Source: Vibrio viridaestus (GTDB lineage Bacteria > Pseudomonadota > Gammaproteobacteria > Enterobacterales > Vibrionaceae). Taken from it: a stretch of DNA of 64,000 nucleotides. Positions 56,780 through 64,000 of the stretch are shown in pieces. The notes under the pieces were generated by a model. The model did no database searches. It saw only the letters and a program-made list of their open reading frames with translations, and was not told the origin of the DNA. Location: positions 248,001 to 312,000 of the forward strand of contig NZ_RJVQ01000003.1 in NCBI RefSeq assembly GCF_003856525.1, read 5' to 3'. The stretch's first letter is position 1. Every line of letters begins with the position of its first letter. Position numbers and translations under genes: made by a program.

Positions 56780-57586
56780 CTATTTCTGAGTCGCTGCTTT
56801 CATTCCTTGAGTGAACGCTTTTAGCTCAGCAAGCATCTTGTCGGGATCATCTTGATAGGTCTCGACAATTTTGACAACTGCTGAACCACTAATTGCACCT
56901 GCTGCGCCAGACTCTAACGCAGCTTTTACTTGTGATGGCTCTGAAATACCAAAGCCAAGTAGACAAGGTGGGGCGTCAAAAGAAGCGAGTTTATCTAGTA
57001 GTTCATGTACAGGCATGTTTGCCTTGGTTTCAGCGCCTGTAACACCAGCACGTGAGAGCAGGTAAGTATATCCTGAACCCAATTGAGCTACGGCTTTGAG
57101 TGTTTCTTCTGGAGCAGTTGGCGGAGCAATGAAAATTGGGTGGATACCAAATTTTTCAGCGGCAGCAACAAAGTCTTTGCTCTCATTAGTTGGTACGTCA
57201 GCAACTAAGACTGAATCGACACCAGCGTCTTTACAACGTTTGTAAAACGATTCTACACCGTTAGCAAACACCAGATTGGCATACATTAGTAGTCCGATCG
57301 GTAAATCTGGGTAGGCAGAACGTACCGATGTGATGATATCGAAACACTTTTGTACTGTGGTGTTCGCGTTTAACGCTCTTAGGTTCGCCCCTTGTATCGT
57401 TGGACCATCAGCCAGTGGATCAGAAAATGGCATACCAAGTTCCAGTGCGTCAGCGCCGCCTTCCACAAGTGCAAAGATTGCTTTTTCTGATAACTCTGGA
57501 TTTGGATCGCCAATGGTTAAAAACGGAACAAAAGCGCCCTGATTTTTTTCGCCAAGACGGTCGAATAGTGCAGCATAACGATCCAT
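56780..57586 (-). CDS. trpA: tryptophan synthase alpha chain
   Basis: This 268-residue TIM barrel splits indole-3-glycerol phosphate to indole and glyceraldehyde 3-phosphate, passing indole to TrpB. Catalytic Glu lies in [17 protein letters not shown], with the Asp in the same stretch; [24 protein letters not shown] and [12 protein letters not shown] are standard. Its ATG shares one base with the trpB stop (TAATG), giving tight coupling. It is the last trp gene. Confidence 0.98.
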   Translation of the reverse strand: MDRYAALFDRLGEKNQGAFVPFLTIGDPNPELSEKAIFALVEGGADALELGMPFSDPLADGPTIQGANLRALNANTTVQKCFDIITSVRSAYPDLPIGLLMYANLVFANGVESFYKRCKDAGVDSVLVADVPTNESKDFVAAAEKFGIHPIFIAPPTAPEETLKAVAQLGSGYTYLLSRAGVTGAETKANMPVHELLDKLASFDAPPCLLGFGISEPSQVKAALESGAAGAISGSAVVKIVETYQDDPDKMLAELKAFTQGMKAATQK

Positions 57587-58776
57587 TATAACGTTCCTCT
57601 TTCTTCTAATGCTTTGTTTACAGTGAAGATATCTTTATCGCCACGTCCTGATAAATTGACTACCAGTATCTGTTCTTTCTCTGGGTCTGAAAAGGCAAGT
57701 TTAAGCGCGTAGGCTAGTGCGTGAGAACTCTCTAACGCTGGAATAATACCTTCGTGTTTCGCTAAGTTTTGGAAAGCATCCAGTGCTTCGTCATCTGTAG
57801 CATTTTCATATTGTGCACGACCAATTGCGTTCAAATGAGCATGTTGAGGACCGACAGAAGGGAAGTCTAGACCTGCAGAGATAGAGTAAGACTCTTCAAT
57901 TTGTCCGTCCTCTGTCTGCATCATAGGTGCTTTCATTCCAAGGTAAATACCTGTTTTACCGTGGCGTAAAGGCGCGCCATGCATATGGGTATCGACACCT
58001 TTACCACCTGGCTCGACACCGATCAATTTGACACTGGGTTCGTCAATAAAATCAGCGAACATACCAATGGCGTTAGAACCACCACCAACACAAGCGATCA
58101 CTGCGTCTGGCAGACGTCCTTCTCTTGCAAGTACCTGATTCTTAGTTTCTTCGCCGATCATTTTTTGAAATTCACGTACGATCGTCGGGAATGGGTGAGG
58201 GCCTGCTGCTGTACCGAGTAGGTAGTGAGCATTTTCATAAGAACCAGACCAATCACGCATTGCTTCATTACAGGCATCTTTTAGTGTCGCAGAACCAGAG
58301 TGTACAGGGATGACTTCCGCGCCCATCAAACGCATACGAAATACGTTAGGACTTTGGCGCTCAACGTCTTTAGCACCCATATAAATACGGCATTTAAGGT
58401 CTAGGAGTGCACATGCAATAGCGGTTGCAACACCATGCTGACCGGCACCTGTTTCGGCAATTATCTCGGTTTTACCCATGCGTTTAGCCAATAATGCCTG
58501 ACCTAACACTTGGTTAGTTTTGTGAGCGCCACCGTGAAGTAGGTCTTCACGTTTAAGATAGATTTTTGTTTTTGTACCTTTGGTGATGTTACGCGTTAAC
58601 GTAAGCGCAGTTGGACGACCTGCATATTCTTGTAACAGACCAAGAAATTCAGCCTGAAATTCTGGATCGCTTTGAGCATCGATAAACGCTTGCTCTAATT
58701 GGTCTAATGCAGGGACAAGAATCTGTGGTGCAAACTGACCACCGTATTCACCAAAGTAGGCATTTAATTTAGACAT
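57586..58776 (-). CDS. trpB: tryptophan synthase beta chain
   Basis: This 396-residue PLP enzyme condenses indole and serine to tryptophan. The PLP lysine is in [37 protein letters not shown] and [10 protein letters not shown] are the expected cofactor and substrate motifs. The length equals E. coli TrpB (397). It overlaps trpA by one base. It lies about 40 bases after trpCF. Confidence 0.98.
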   Translation of the reverse strand: MSKLNAYFGEYGGQFAPQILVPALDQLEQAFIDAQSDPEFQAEFLGLLQEYAGRPTALTLTRNITKGTKTKIYLKREDLLHGGAHKTNQVLGQALLAKRMGKTEIIAETGAGQHGVATAIACALLDLKCRIYMGAKDVERQSPNVFRMRLMGAEVIPVHSGSATLKDACNEAMRDWSGSYENAHYLLGTAAGPHPFPTIVREFQKMIGEETKNQVLAREGRLPDAVIACVGGGSNAIGMFADFIDEPSVKLIGVEPGGKGVDTHMHGAPLRHGKTGIYLGMKAPMMQTEDGQIEESYSISAGLDFPSVGPQHAHLNAIGRAQYENATDDEALDAFQNLAKHEGIIPALESSHALAYALKLAFSDPEKEQILVVNLSGRGDKDIFTVNKALEERGTL

Positions 58777-58816
58777 AATGTTTCCTTAAAACTGAAATTG
58801 TTAGGCGCTTAGCGTT

Positions 58817-60226
58817 TTAGTATTGACGTAGTTTTTCAAACGCCAGTTTTAATTTTTGACTGTCTTTTTTGCCGGGTTCGCTTTCTACCCCAGAATTGAG
58901 ATCCAGTCCAATACAGCCTAGGTTTGCTGCTGAGGCAATATTCTCTGGTGAGATTCCGCCAGCGAGCATAACCTGATTATTCGTTGAAAGAAGTTGCCAG
59001 TCGAAGACCTTACCCGTCCCACCAGACTGGTTACCAATCTTGCTATCACATAAGTGGCGATCGACATGCTGCGAGATAAGTTCAGGGAATTGATCTTTAA
59101 CACCGTACGCTTTCCAAATCTGGGTTGAATCGGGTAACAATGTTCTAAGGGCATCAACGTAGAGCTGATCTTCGTCACCATGCAATTGCACTGCGGTTAA
59201 ATTGAGTTCACGTGCAACGTGCTCCACATCCTGGATATCCTGATTTTGGAATACACCGATGTATCTTAACGGTGCTCCATCCATAATGGATTTTGCTCTG
59301 TTGACGTCCACATGACGTGGCGATTTTTCGACAAAGATTAATCCACCAAAGATAGCGCCGGCTTGATAGGCTTTAGCCGCATCGTCTCGTGATGTCAGTC
59401 CACATACTTTAATTTCACCGTAGATGACTTTACGTACCGCAAGCTCAATGTTGTCTTCCGACATCAAGGAGCTGCCAATTAGGAAACCATTAGCAAACTG
59501 GCTTAACTCTCTTACTTGCTGGTTGGTATAAATACCTGATTCAGAGATGATCGTTACATCTTTAGGAAGTTTAGGCGCCAGCATCTTGGTGCGATTGAGA
59601 TCGGTGGTGAGGTCACGAAGGTTACGATTATTAATACCAATCACCTTTGCGCCTAAATTAATAGCTCTTTCCACTTCCTCATCGTTACTTGCCTCAGTTA
59701 ACACCCCCATGCCTAAAGAATGGGCGAGTTTTGCGAGATCCTGATAGGCATCATCTTCCAATACTGAAAGCATGAGTAAAATCGCGTCAGCTTTATAGTG
59801 ACGAGCTAGATAGACCTGATATTCCGATACCATGAAGTCTTTACACAGCACGGGTTGTGACACTTGGCTGCGAACCTGATTGATAAAATCAAAGCTACCC
59901 TGAAAATATTTCTCGTCGGTCAAAACTGAAATCGCGTTTGCGTATTTGTTATATATAGACGCAATATAATCCAGGTCGAAATGGTCGCGAATCAGTCCTT
60001 TGGATGGCGATGCTTTTTTACATTCCAATATGAAGGCGGTTTTCTCGGACTTAAGCGCATCATAAAAACTTCTATCTGATTGGGTAACCAGAGATTTGAA
60101 GCTATCCAATGGTTGAGTTTTCATTCGTTCTTCAACCCAAATACGCTTATCTGCCACAATCTTGGCCAGTACTTCTGCCATTTGAGTGTCTCTGGTTGTG
60201 ATGTGCTCAGATAACTTATCCGTCAT
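58817..60226 (-). CDS. trpCF: bifunctional indole-3-glycerol phosphate synthase / phosphoribosylanthranilate isomerase
   Basis: This 469-residue fusion has a TrpC barrel (about 1-258, FILECKKASPSKGLIRDHF, ISESGIYTNQQV) followed by a TrpF barrel (about 259-469, IKVCGLTSRDDAAKAYQAGA with the catalytic Cys, VQLHGDE, GLDLNSGVES). It carries out two consecutive steps between phosphoribosylanthranilate and indoleglycerol phosphate. ATG 60226 is chosen because GAGGATAAGG precedes it and it lies four bases after the trpD stop; the longer frame to 60265 would overlap trpD. Confidence 0.96.
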   Translation of the reverse strand: MTDKLSEHITTRDTQMAEVLAKIVADKRIWVEERMKTQPLDSFKSLVTQSDRSFYDALKSEKTAFILECKKASPSKGLIRDHFDLDYIASIYNKYANAISVLTDEKYFQGSFDFINQVRSQVSQPVLCKDFMVSEYQVYLARHYKADAILLMLSVLEDDAYQDLAKLAHSLGMGVLTEASNDEEVERAINLGAKVIGINNRNLRDLTTDLNRTKMLAPKLPKDVTIISESGIYTNQQVRELSQFANGFLIGSSLMSEDNIELAVRKVIYGEIKVCGLTSRDDAAKAYQAGAIFGGLIFVEKSPRHVDVNRAKSIMDGAPLRYIGVFQNQDIQDVEHVARELNLTAVQLHGDEDQLYVDALRTLLPDSTQIWKAYGVKDQFPELISQHVDRHLCDSKIGNQSGGTGKVFDWQLLSTNNQVMLAGGISPENIASAANLGCIGLDLNSGVESEPGKKDSQKLKLAFEKLRQY

Positions 60227-60230
60227 TTCC

Positions 60231-61238
60231 TTATCCTCGTGCTGCAAGTTTTTCAACCAATTCAAAGGCTCGACCTGAGTTCATCACATCAATGGCTCGT
60301 GCAGCATTCGCTTTGAGATCTTCTTCACCGAAGAGGCGAAGTAATAAGGCGACGTTAGCTGCAACGGCAGCGATATGAGCAGGCTTACCTTTGCCGGTCA
60401 ATATATCCGTTATAATACGCTTGTTTTCTTCCGGTTCTCCACCTTCAATCGCAGAGAGTGGGTAGGTCTCAAGGCCAAAGTCTTCAGGAGTCAGCGTGTA
60501 TTCTATGATGTTACCATCTTTAATTTCGGCTACCTGGGTTGGACCATGAATGGCCACTTCATCAAGACCAGAACCATTAATAACAGCGGCTCTTTTCATA
60601 CCCATTTTTAACATAGTTTGTGCGATAGGTTGAATTAATTCCGGACTGTAGACACCCATTAGCTCAATATTTGGTCGGGCTGGGTTAATAAGGGGACCGA
60701 GGATATTAAAAATAGTACGGGTTTTCATGGCTTGTCTTACTGGCATTGCGTGCTTAACGCCACCGTGATATTGCGGTGCAAACATGAACGCAACCCCTAA
60801 TTCATCCAAGGCTGTGCGAGTATCTTCTGGAGTCATGGCCAGATTGATACCAAAAGCATCAAGCAGGTCAGATGAGCCAGACTTACTTGATACACCACGG
60901 TTACCGTGTTTCGCTACTTTAAAGCCACAAGCCGCAGCAACAAACGCGGATGTAGTCGAAATATTAATCGTATTCGCTCCATCGCCGCCAGTACCAACAA
61001 TATCAGCAAAGTCATAGTCTGGACGAGGGAACTCGGTTGCGTTGGCAAGTAACGCTTCTACGGCGCCTGATATTTCATCGGGCGTTTCTTTTTTGATTTT
61101 CAATGCTGCTAGTGCTGCACCCATTAAGATAGGATCAAGTTGACCTTTAATGAGAGTATCGAAGAGCGTTTGGCTTTCTTGCTTAGTCAGATTCTGCTGT
61201 TCATAAAGCTTGTTTACGATTGTTTGTGTTGCTTGCAT
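60231..61238 (-). CDS. trpD: anthranilate phosphoribosyltransferase
   Basis: This 335-residue enzyme joins anthranilate to PRPP. The PRPP motif DIVGTGGDGANTINIST is at about residue 83, and KHGNRGVSSKSGSSDLL follows. In E. coli this domain is fused to TrpG; here it is separate, as in other Vibrio. Start ATG 61238, about 60 bases after trpG. Confidence 0.98.
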   Translation of the reverse strand: MQATQTIVNKLYEQQNLTKQESQTLFDTLIKGQLDPILMGAALAALKIKKETPDEISGAVEALLANATEFPRPDYDFADIVGTGGDGANTINISTTSAFVAAACGFKVAKHGNRGVSSKSGSSDLLDAFGINLAMTPEDTRTALDELGVAFMFAPQYHGGVKHAMPVRQAMKTRTIFNILGPLINPARPNIELMGVYSPELIQPIAQTMLKMGMKRAAVINGSGLDEVAIHGPTQVAEIKDGNIIEYTLTPEDFGLETYPLSAIEGGEPEENKRIITDILTGKGKPAHIAAVAANVALLLRLFGEEDLKANAARAIDVMNSGRAFELVEKLAARG

Positions 61239-61298
61239 GTCTTTAATCCTTTATTTCTATTCTCGAATGTCTGGCGCAGTTATCGTTATCTTTGTTAA

Positions 61299-61877
61299 TT
61301 ACTGTTGCGCCCAACTGATCGCATTCGAGAGCAATTTTGCACCGTATGTCGTCATAATTGATTCAGGGTGAAATTGAAATCCGCACACCTTGTCTTGTTC
61401 GTGTACAACCGACATGACTAGCCCATCAACTTCCGCTGTCACCGTTAATGTCTGAGGGACTTCTCTTGCAACCAAAGAGTGGTATCGAGCAATCGCAAAT
61501 GGTGATGGCAAACTTTCATAGGTTGGATGATTGTTGTGTTCCATCATCGATACTTTACCATGGATAATTTGTCCGGCTCCGCTGACAGTACCGCCATATG
61601 CCTCAACGATTGCCTGATGGCCGAGACAAATCCCGATCATTGGCACTTTGCCTTTTAAGGTTTGAATAAGCTCAGGCATACAGCCTGCGTTGGATGGGGT
61701 GCCAGGTCCAGGAGATAACACGATAATCGAGTTCGGTGTTTCCAATGCTGCAGAAGCAATTGTTGCCGCTGAAATACTGTTACGATAGACCGTCACGTTG
61801 TGACCAAGAGAACGAAATTGATCAACGAGGTTATAAGTGAAGGAATCAAAGTTATCGATAAAAATTATATTAGCCAT
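61299..61877 (-). CDS. trpG: anthranilate synthase component II (glutamine amidotransferase)
   Basis: This 192-residue class I glutamine amidotransferase gives ammonia to TrpE. The nucleophile Cys is in IGICLGHQAI and the His-Glu pair in FQFHPESIMT; VLSPGPGTPSNAG forms the oxyanion region. It starts ten bases after the trpE stop and forms a complex with TrpE. Confidence 0.97.
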   Translation of the reverse strand: MANIIFIDNFDSFTYNLVDQFRSLGHNVTVYRNSISAATIASAALETPNSIIVLSPGPGTPSNAGCMPELIQTLKGKVPMIGICLGHQAIVEAYGGTVSGAGQIIHGKVSMMEHNNHPTYESLPSPFAIARYHSLVAREVPQTLTVTAEVDGLVMSVVHEQDKVCGFQFHPESIMTTYGAKLLSNAISWAQQ

Positions 61878-61887
61878 GAGAATATCC

Positions 61888-63456
61888 TTACTTCACTTGA
61901 TGTGCGGTTTGAATTGCTGAGATAACAGCTTGTGCTTTACCACGAGTTTCATCAGCCTCAAGTTGAGGGATTGAGTCATAAACAACGCCGGCACCAGCCT
62001 GAACACTTGCAACGCCATTTTCAACATACGCAGATCGAATCACGATACATGTGTCTAGATCGCCATGACCCGTTAAGTATCCAACCGCACCACCGTAGCT
62101 TCCGCGACGTTCTTTCTCATACTGACGAACCAATTGCATTGCGCGAATTTTTGGTGCGCCAGTAAGCGTGCCCATATTCATGCAGGCTTGATAGGCGTGT
62201 AAAGCATCAAGGTCTTCTCGTAACTGACCGACAACGCGCGAGACCAAGTGCATTACATGGCTATAACGGTCAACTTTAAGTAAATCGGCTACGTGTCTGC
62301 TGCCGGCTTGGGAGATACGCGCAACATCATTACGCGCCAAATCCACTAACATCATATGTTCTGCGTTTTCTTTTTTATCAGTTCGCAGTTCCAGCTCAAT
62401 GCGGCCATCAAGGTCGAGGTTAATCGAACCGTCTGCATTTTTCCCACGACCACGTGTGCCTGCGATAGGATAAATTTCAATCTGGTTAGTGTCTTTTTCA
62501 TATTTGAGTGCACTTTCTGGAGAGGCACCAAACAAGGTAAAACGCTCGTCCTGCATGTAGAACATATATGGACTTGGGTTACTGGCTTTGAGCGATTTAT
62601 AAGCAGCCAAAGGCGAAGGGCAAGGTAGTTGAAAACGTCTTGATGGTACAACTTGAAAAATATCGCCTTTAACAATGTAATCTTTTAGCTCAGAGACCGT
62701 TTGGCAATAATCTTTATCGCTAATCGAGGTGGAAACACTCATATCGGCGACTTTGATTGCTTCTGGCAACGTTACAGGGTTGAGACATTGTTCGCTTATT
62801 TGTGTTAAGCGGTTATTTAGTAATGTCAAAGGGGCATTATCGCTATCAAATATTGTTCCCTGAAGAATGCACTGTTCTGATTGATGGTCAATTATGAGTA
62901 GCGTTTCAGCCACATAAAATACGTAATCAGGACACTGGTTGATAGACTTTGCTTCTCCCAGTGGTTCGAAATTAGCAACAAGGTCGTAAGCGAATAATCC
63001 GCCGATAAAAATGGCGTATTTATCTTCGTTATCAAGATGGAACGTTTGCTGAATCATTCGTAGTGCATCAAAGGGTGATGCTTGTTTTAGACGAGAGTCT
63101 TCGTCCAGATTACTGTCTGCTGCAGTAAAGTGTAGTGTGAGTGCATTTTCCTGAGTAGAAAACGAAATAGACTCATTTAATTTATCAGCTAGAAACTGAA
63201 TGAGGTTATGACCGTTGGTAGTTAATGCTTCAAATGTGACGTCCAGACCTTCGCAGACGATTCGTACTGCCGAGTCAATGAGTAGTAGGCTCTTGAGATC
63301 TTCTTTTGAATCAATCTCGGCAGACTCGAGAAGAAGGCTATCTGTTTTCTTTTCACACAACGTATGGAAAAGACTTGTAGGGTCAGAATAGTACGGGATA
63401 GATTGTCTGATGACGTTAATGTTCCCTTTATTTGTACCGTGTGCTGAGTTTTTCAT
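61888..63456 (-). CDS. trpE: anthranilate synthase component I
   Basis: This 522-residue enzyme turns chorismate and ammonia into anthranilate. The C-terminal chorismate domain has PIAGTRGRGKN, DKKENAEHMMLVDLARNDVAR and RIVG-like GAPKIRAMQLV. LLLESAEI near residue 41 is the tryptophan feedback motif. Start ATG 63456 is the first gene after the leader and attenuator. Confidence 0.98.
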   Translation of the reverse strand: MKNSAHGTNKGNINVIRQSIPYYSDPTSLFHTLCEKKTDSLLLESAEIDSKEDLKSLLLIDSAVRIVCEGLDVTFEALTTNGHNLIQFLADKLNESISFSTQENALTLHFTAADSNLDEDSRLKQASPFDALRMIQQTFHLDNEDKYAIFIGGLFAYDLVANFEPLGEAKSINQCPDYVFYVAETLLIIDHQSEQCILQGTIFDSDNAPLTLLNNRLTQISEQCLNPVTLPEAIKVADMSVSTSISDKDYCQTVSELKDYIVKGDIFQVVPSRRFQLPCPSPLAAYKSLKASNPSPYMFYMQDERFTLFGASPESALKYEKDTNQIEIYPIAGTRGRGKNADGSINLDLDGRIELELRTDKKENAEHMMLVDLARNDVARISQAGSRHVADLLKVDRYSHVMHLVSRVVGQLREDLDALHAYQACMNMGTLTGAPKIRAMQLVRQYEKERRGSYGGAVGYLTGHGDLDTCIVIRSAYVENGVASVQAGAGVVYDSIPQLEADETRGKAQAVISAIQTAHQVK

Positions 63457-63535
63457 CCGATATTCCCTAAATAATTTTCTTTTCTATGAGACACAGTTTA
63501 GAGTGTATTTATTACTTTTTCGGTACTGTGCTCAA

Positions 63536-63566
63536 ACGAAAAAGGCCCGCTCAAAAGCGGGCCTTT
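63536..63566 (-). terminator. trp attenuator
   Basis: AAAGGCCCGCT / AGCGGGCCTTT has a CAAA loop and a T run on the reverse strand (ending CGTTTG). It lies between the trpL stop and trpE, the place of the terminator in leader-peptide attenuation. Confidence 0.92.
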
Positions 63567-63582
63567 CATCAGGATTTATGCA

Positions 63583-63687
63583 CTAGGCATCCGCTTGATA
63601 GTTCAAGAAATTAATATGCCACCAACGCCAAGAGCTTAGCGATAGTTCGGTTGTGGCATTTAACAGTGACTTAAACTTATGTAGCAT
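63583..63687 (-). CDS. trpL: trp leader peptide
   Basis: This 34-residue peptide begins MLHKFKSLLNATTELSLSSW and continues RWWHINFLNYQADA, with three Trp codons (Trp-Arg-Trp-Trp). AGGT lies eight bases before ATG 63687. When tryptophan is short, a ribosome should stall at these codons and let the antiterminator form; otherwise the 63536-63566 hairpin stops transcription. Confidence 0.95.
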   Translation of the reverse strand: MLHKFKSLLNATTELSLSSWRWWHINFLNYQADA

Positions 63688-63708
63688 AGCGAGATACCTG
63701 TTTTGTAT

Positions 63709-63731
63709 TTGCGTACTAGTAAACTAGTTCA
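63709..63731 (-). promoter_or_regulatory. TrpR operator
   Basis: GAACTAGTTTACTAGTACGC on the reverse strand is nearly identical to the E. coli trp operator (GAACTAGTTAACTAGTACGC). It overlaps the -10 box, so TrpR with tryptophan would block the promoter. Confidence 0.9.
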
Positions 63732-63746
63732 AGCAAAAAAAGTCAA
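63718..63746 (-). promoter_or_regulatory. trp operon promoter
   Basis: The -35 box TTGACT (63746-63741) and the -10 box TTTACT (63723-63718) on the reverse strand stand 17 bases apart, matching the E. coli trp promoter arrangement (TTGACA and TTAACT). Confidence 0.85.
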
Positions 63747-63776
63747 GCCTTAAATGGTCATTTTAATAAAAATATT

Positions 63777-64000
63777 ATGAAAATAGATTTACATAGTCAC
63801 ACAACAGCATCGGACGGTCGTTTGACGCCTTCTGAGCTTATTGCTCGAGCAATGGAGTTTGATGTTAAAGTCCTTGCCATTACTGACCATGATACGACGA
63901 ATGGGTTAGCTGAAGCTCAAGCGTATCTCAATAATTCAGATAATAACTCGCTTCAGCTGATCTCCGGGATTGAAATATCGACATTATGGCAAAACAAAGA
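63777..64000 (+). CDS. rnm: 5'-3' exoribonuclease Rnm/TrpH (YciV), 5' part only
   Basis: The first 74 residues of a PHP-domain protein are visible before the window ends. [18 protein letters not shown] carries the HxH metal motif, and [11 protein letters not shown] and GIEIS follow as in E. coli YciV (RNase AM), which removes 5' nucleotides from RNA, notably in 5S rRNA maturation. It is divergent from the trp operon, as in enterics. Start ATG 63777. Confidence 0.93.
   Translation, partial: MKIDLHSHTTASDGRLTPSELIARAMEFDVKVLAITDHDTTNGLAEAQAYLNNSDNNSLQLISGIEISTLWQNK

Overview
The window looks like a chromosomal segment of a Vibrionaceae bacterium, most likely Vibrio. The signs are an integron attC site very close to the Vibrio repeat type, the FabV enoyl reductase, a split trpG/trpD with a fused trpC-trpF under a Trp-rich leader and attenuator, HexR, TfoX, and the metR/metE pair with tandem MetJ boxes. 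From memory, the block tfoX - response regulator - sensor kinase - serC - ... - yciI/yciA/yciB - trp resembles V. cholerae chromosome 1. The species cannot be told from the sequence alone. No rRNA, tRNA, IS element or CRISPR array was seen.

Layout. 1-1704: the 5' part of a methyl-accepting chemotaxis protein (reverse strand, cut by the window edge). 2151-6662: a CUT2-type sugar ABC importer (binding protein, double ATPase, two permeases; reverse strand). 7325-13623: a forward, AT-rich glycan locus with a sugar transporter, an intracellular GH42 glycosidase, a close relative of E. coli AraC, and a secreted GH93-like exo-arabinanase with a ricin-type domain. 13692-18803: mgsA and hutIUH behind tandem HutC-type operators. 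18894-28592: a lone periplasmic binding protein, a PLP desulfhydrase/deaminase-like protein, fabV, ybjL-grxA, an iron alcohol dehydrogenase, hexR and an HDOD protein. 28828-37578: tfoX, an outer-membrane protein, a receiver protein with an unusual pseudo-receiver/cNMP/histidine-kinase protein, a DUF945 protein, serC and a YgiQ radical SAM protein. 37815-44777: an SGNH hydrolase, small unknowns, an Lrp-type regulator, a trans-sulfuration-family PLP enzyme and an amino-acid ABC importer. 44808-48216: metR and metE. 48275-53118: an AlaX-like editing protein, DUF1294, an AlkA-like glycosylase, two integron gene cassettes without an integrase, and an Ada-like methyltransferase. 53145-56454: a lipoprotein, yciI, yciA, yciB and a dicarboxylate-type symporter. 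56780-63687: trpL-E-G-D-CF-B-A with promoter, operator and attenuator. 63777-64000: the start of rnm (yciV).

How it works together. Most of the window is ordinary Vibrio core metabolism: histidine breakdown, Trp, Met and Ser synthesis, methylglyoxal bypass and acyl-CoA turnover. Two accessory stretches stand out. The first is the possible arabinan locus at 7-13.6 kb. Its regulator keeps the arabinose-contacting residues of E. coli AraC but lacks most of the N-terminal arm, and an AraC-like half-site lies upstream. The second is the integrase-less cassette cluster at 50.0-51.9 kb, with one full attC site, a second cassette whose attC is cut short, and two unrecognised cassette proteins.
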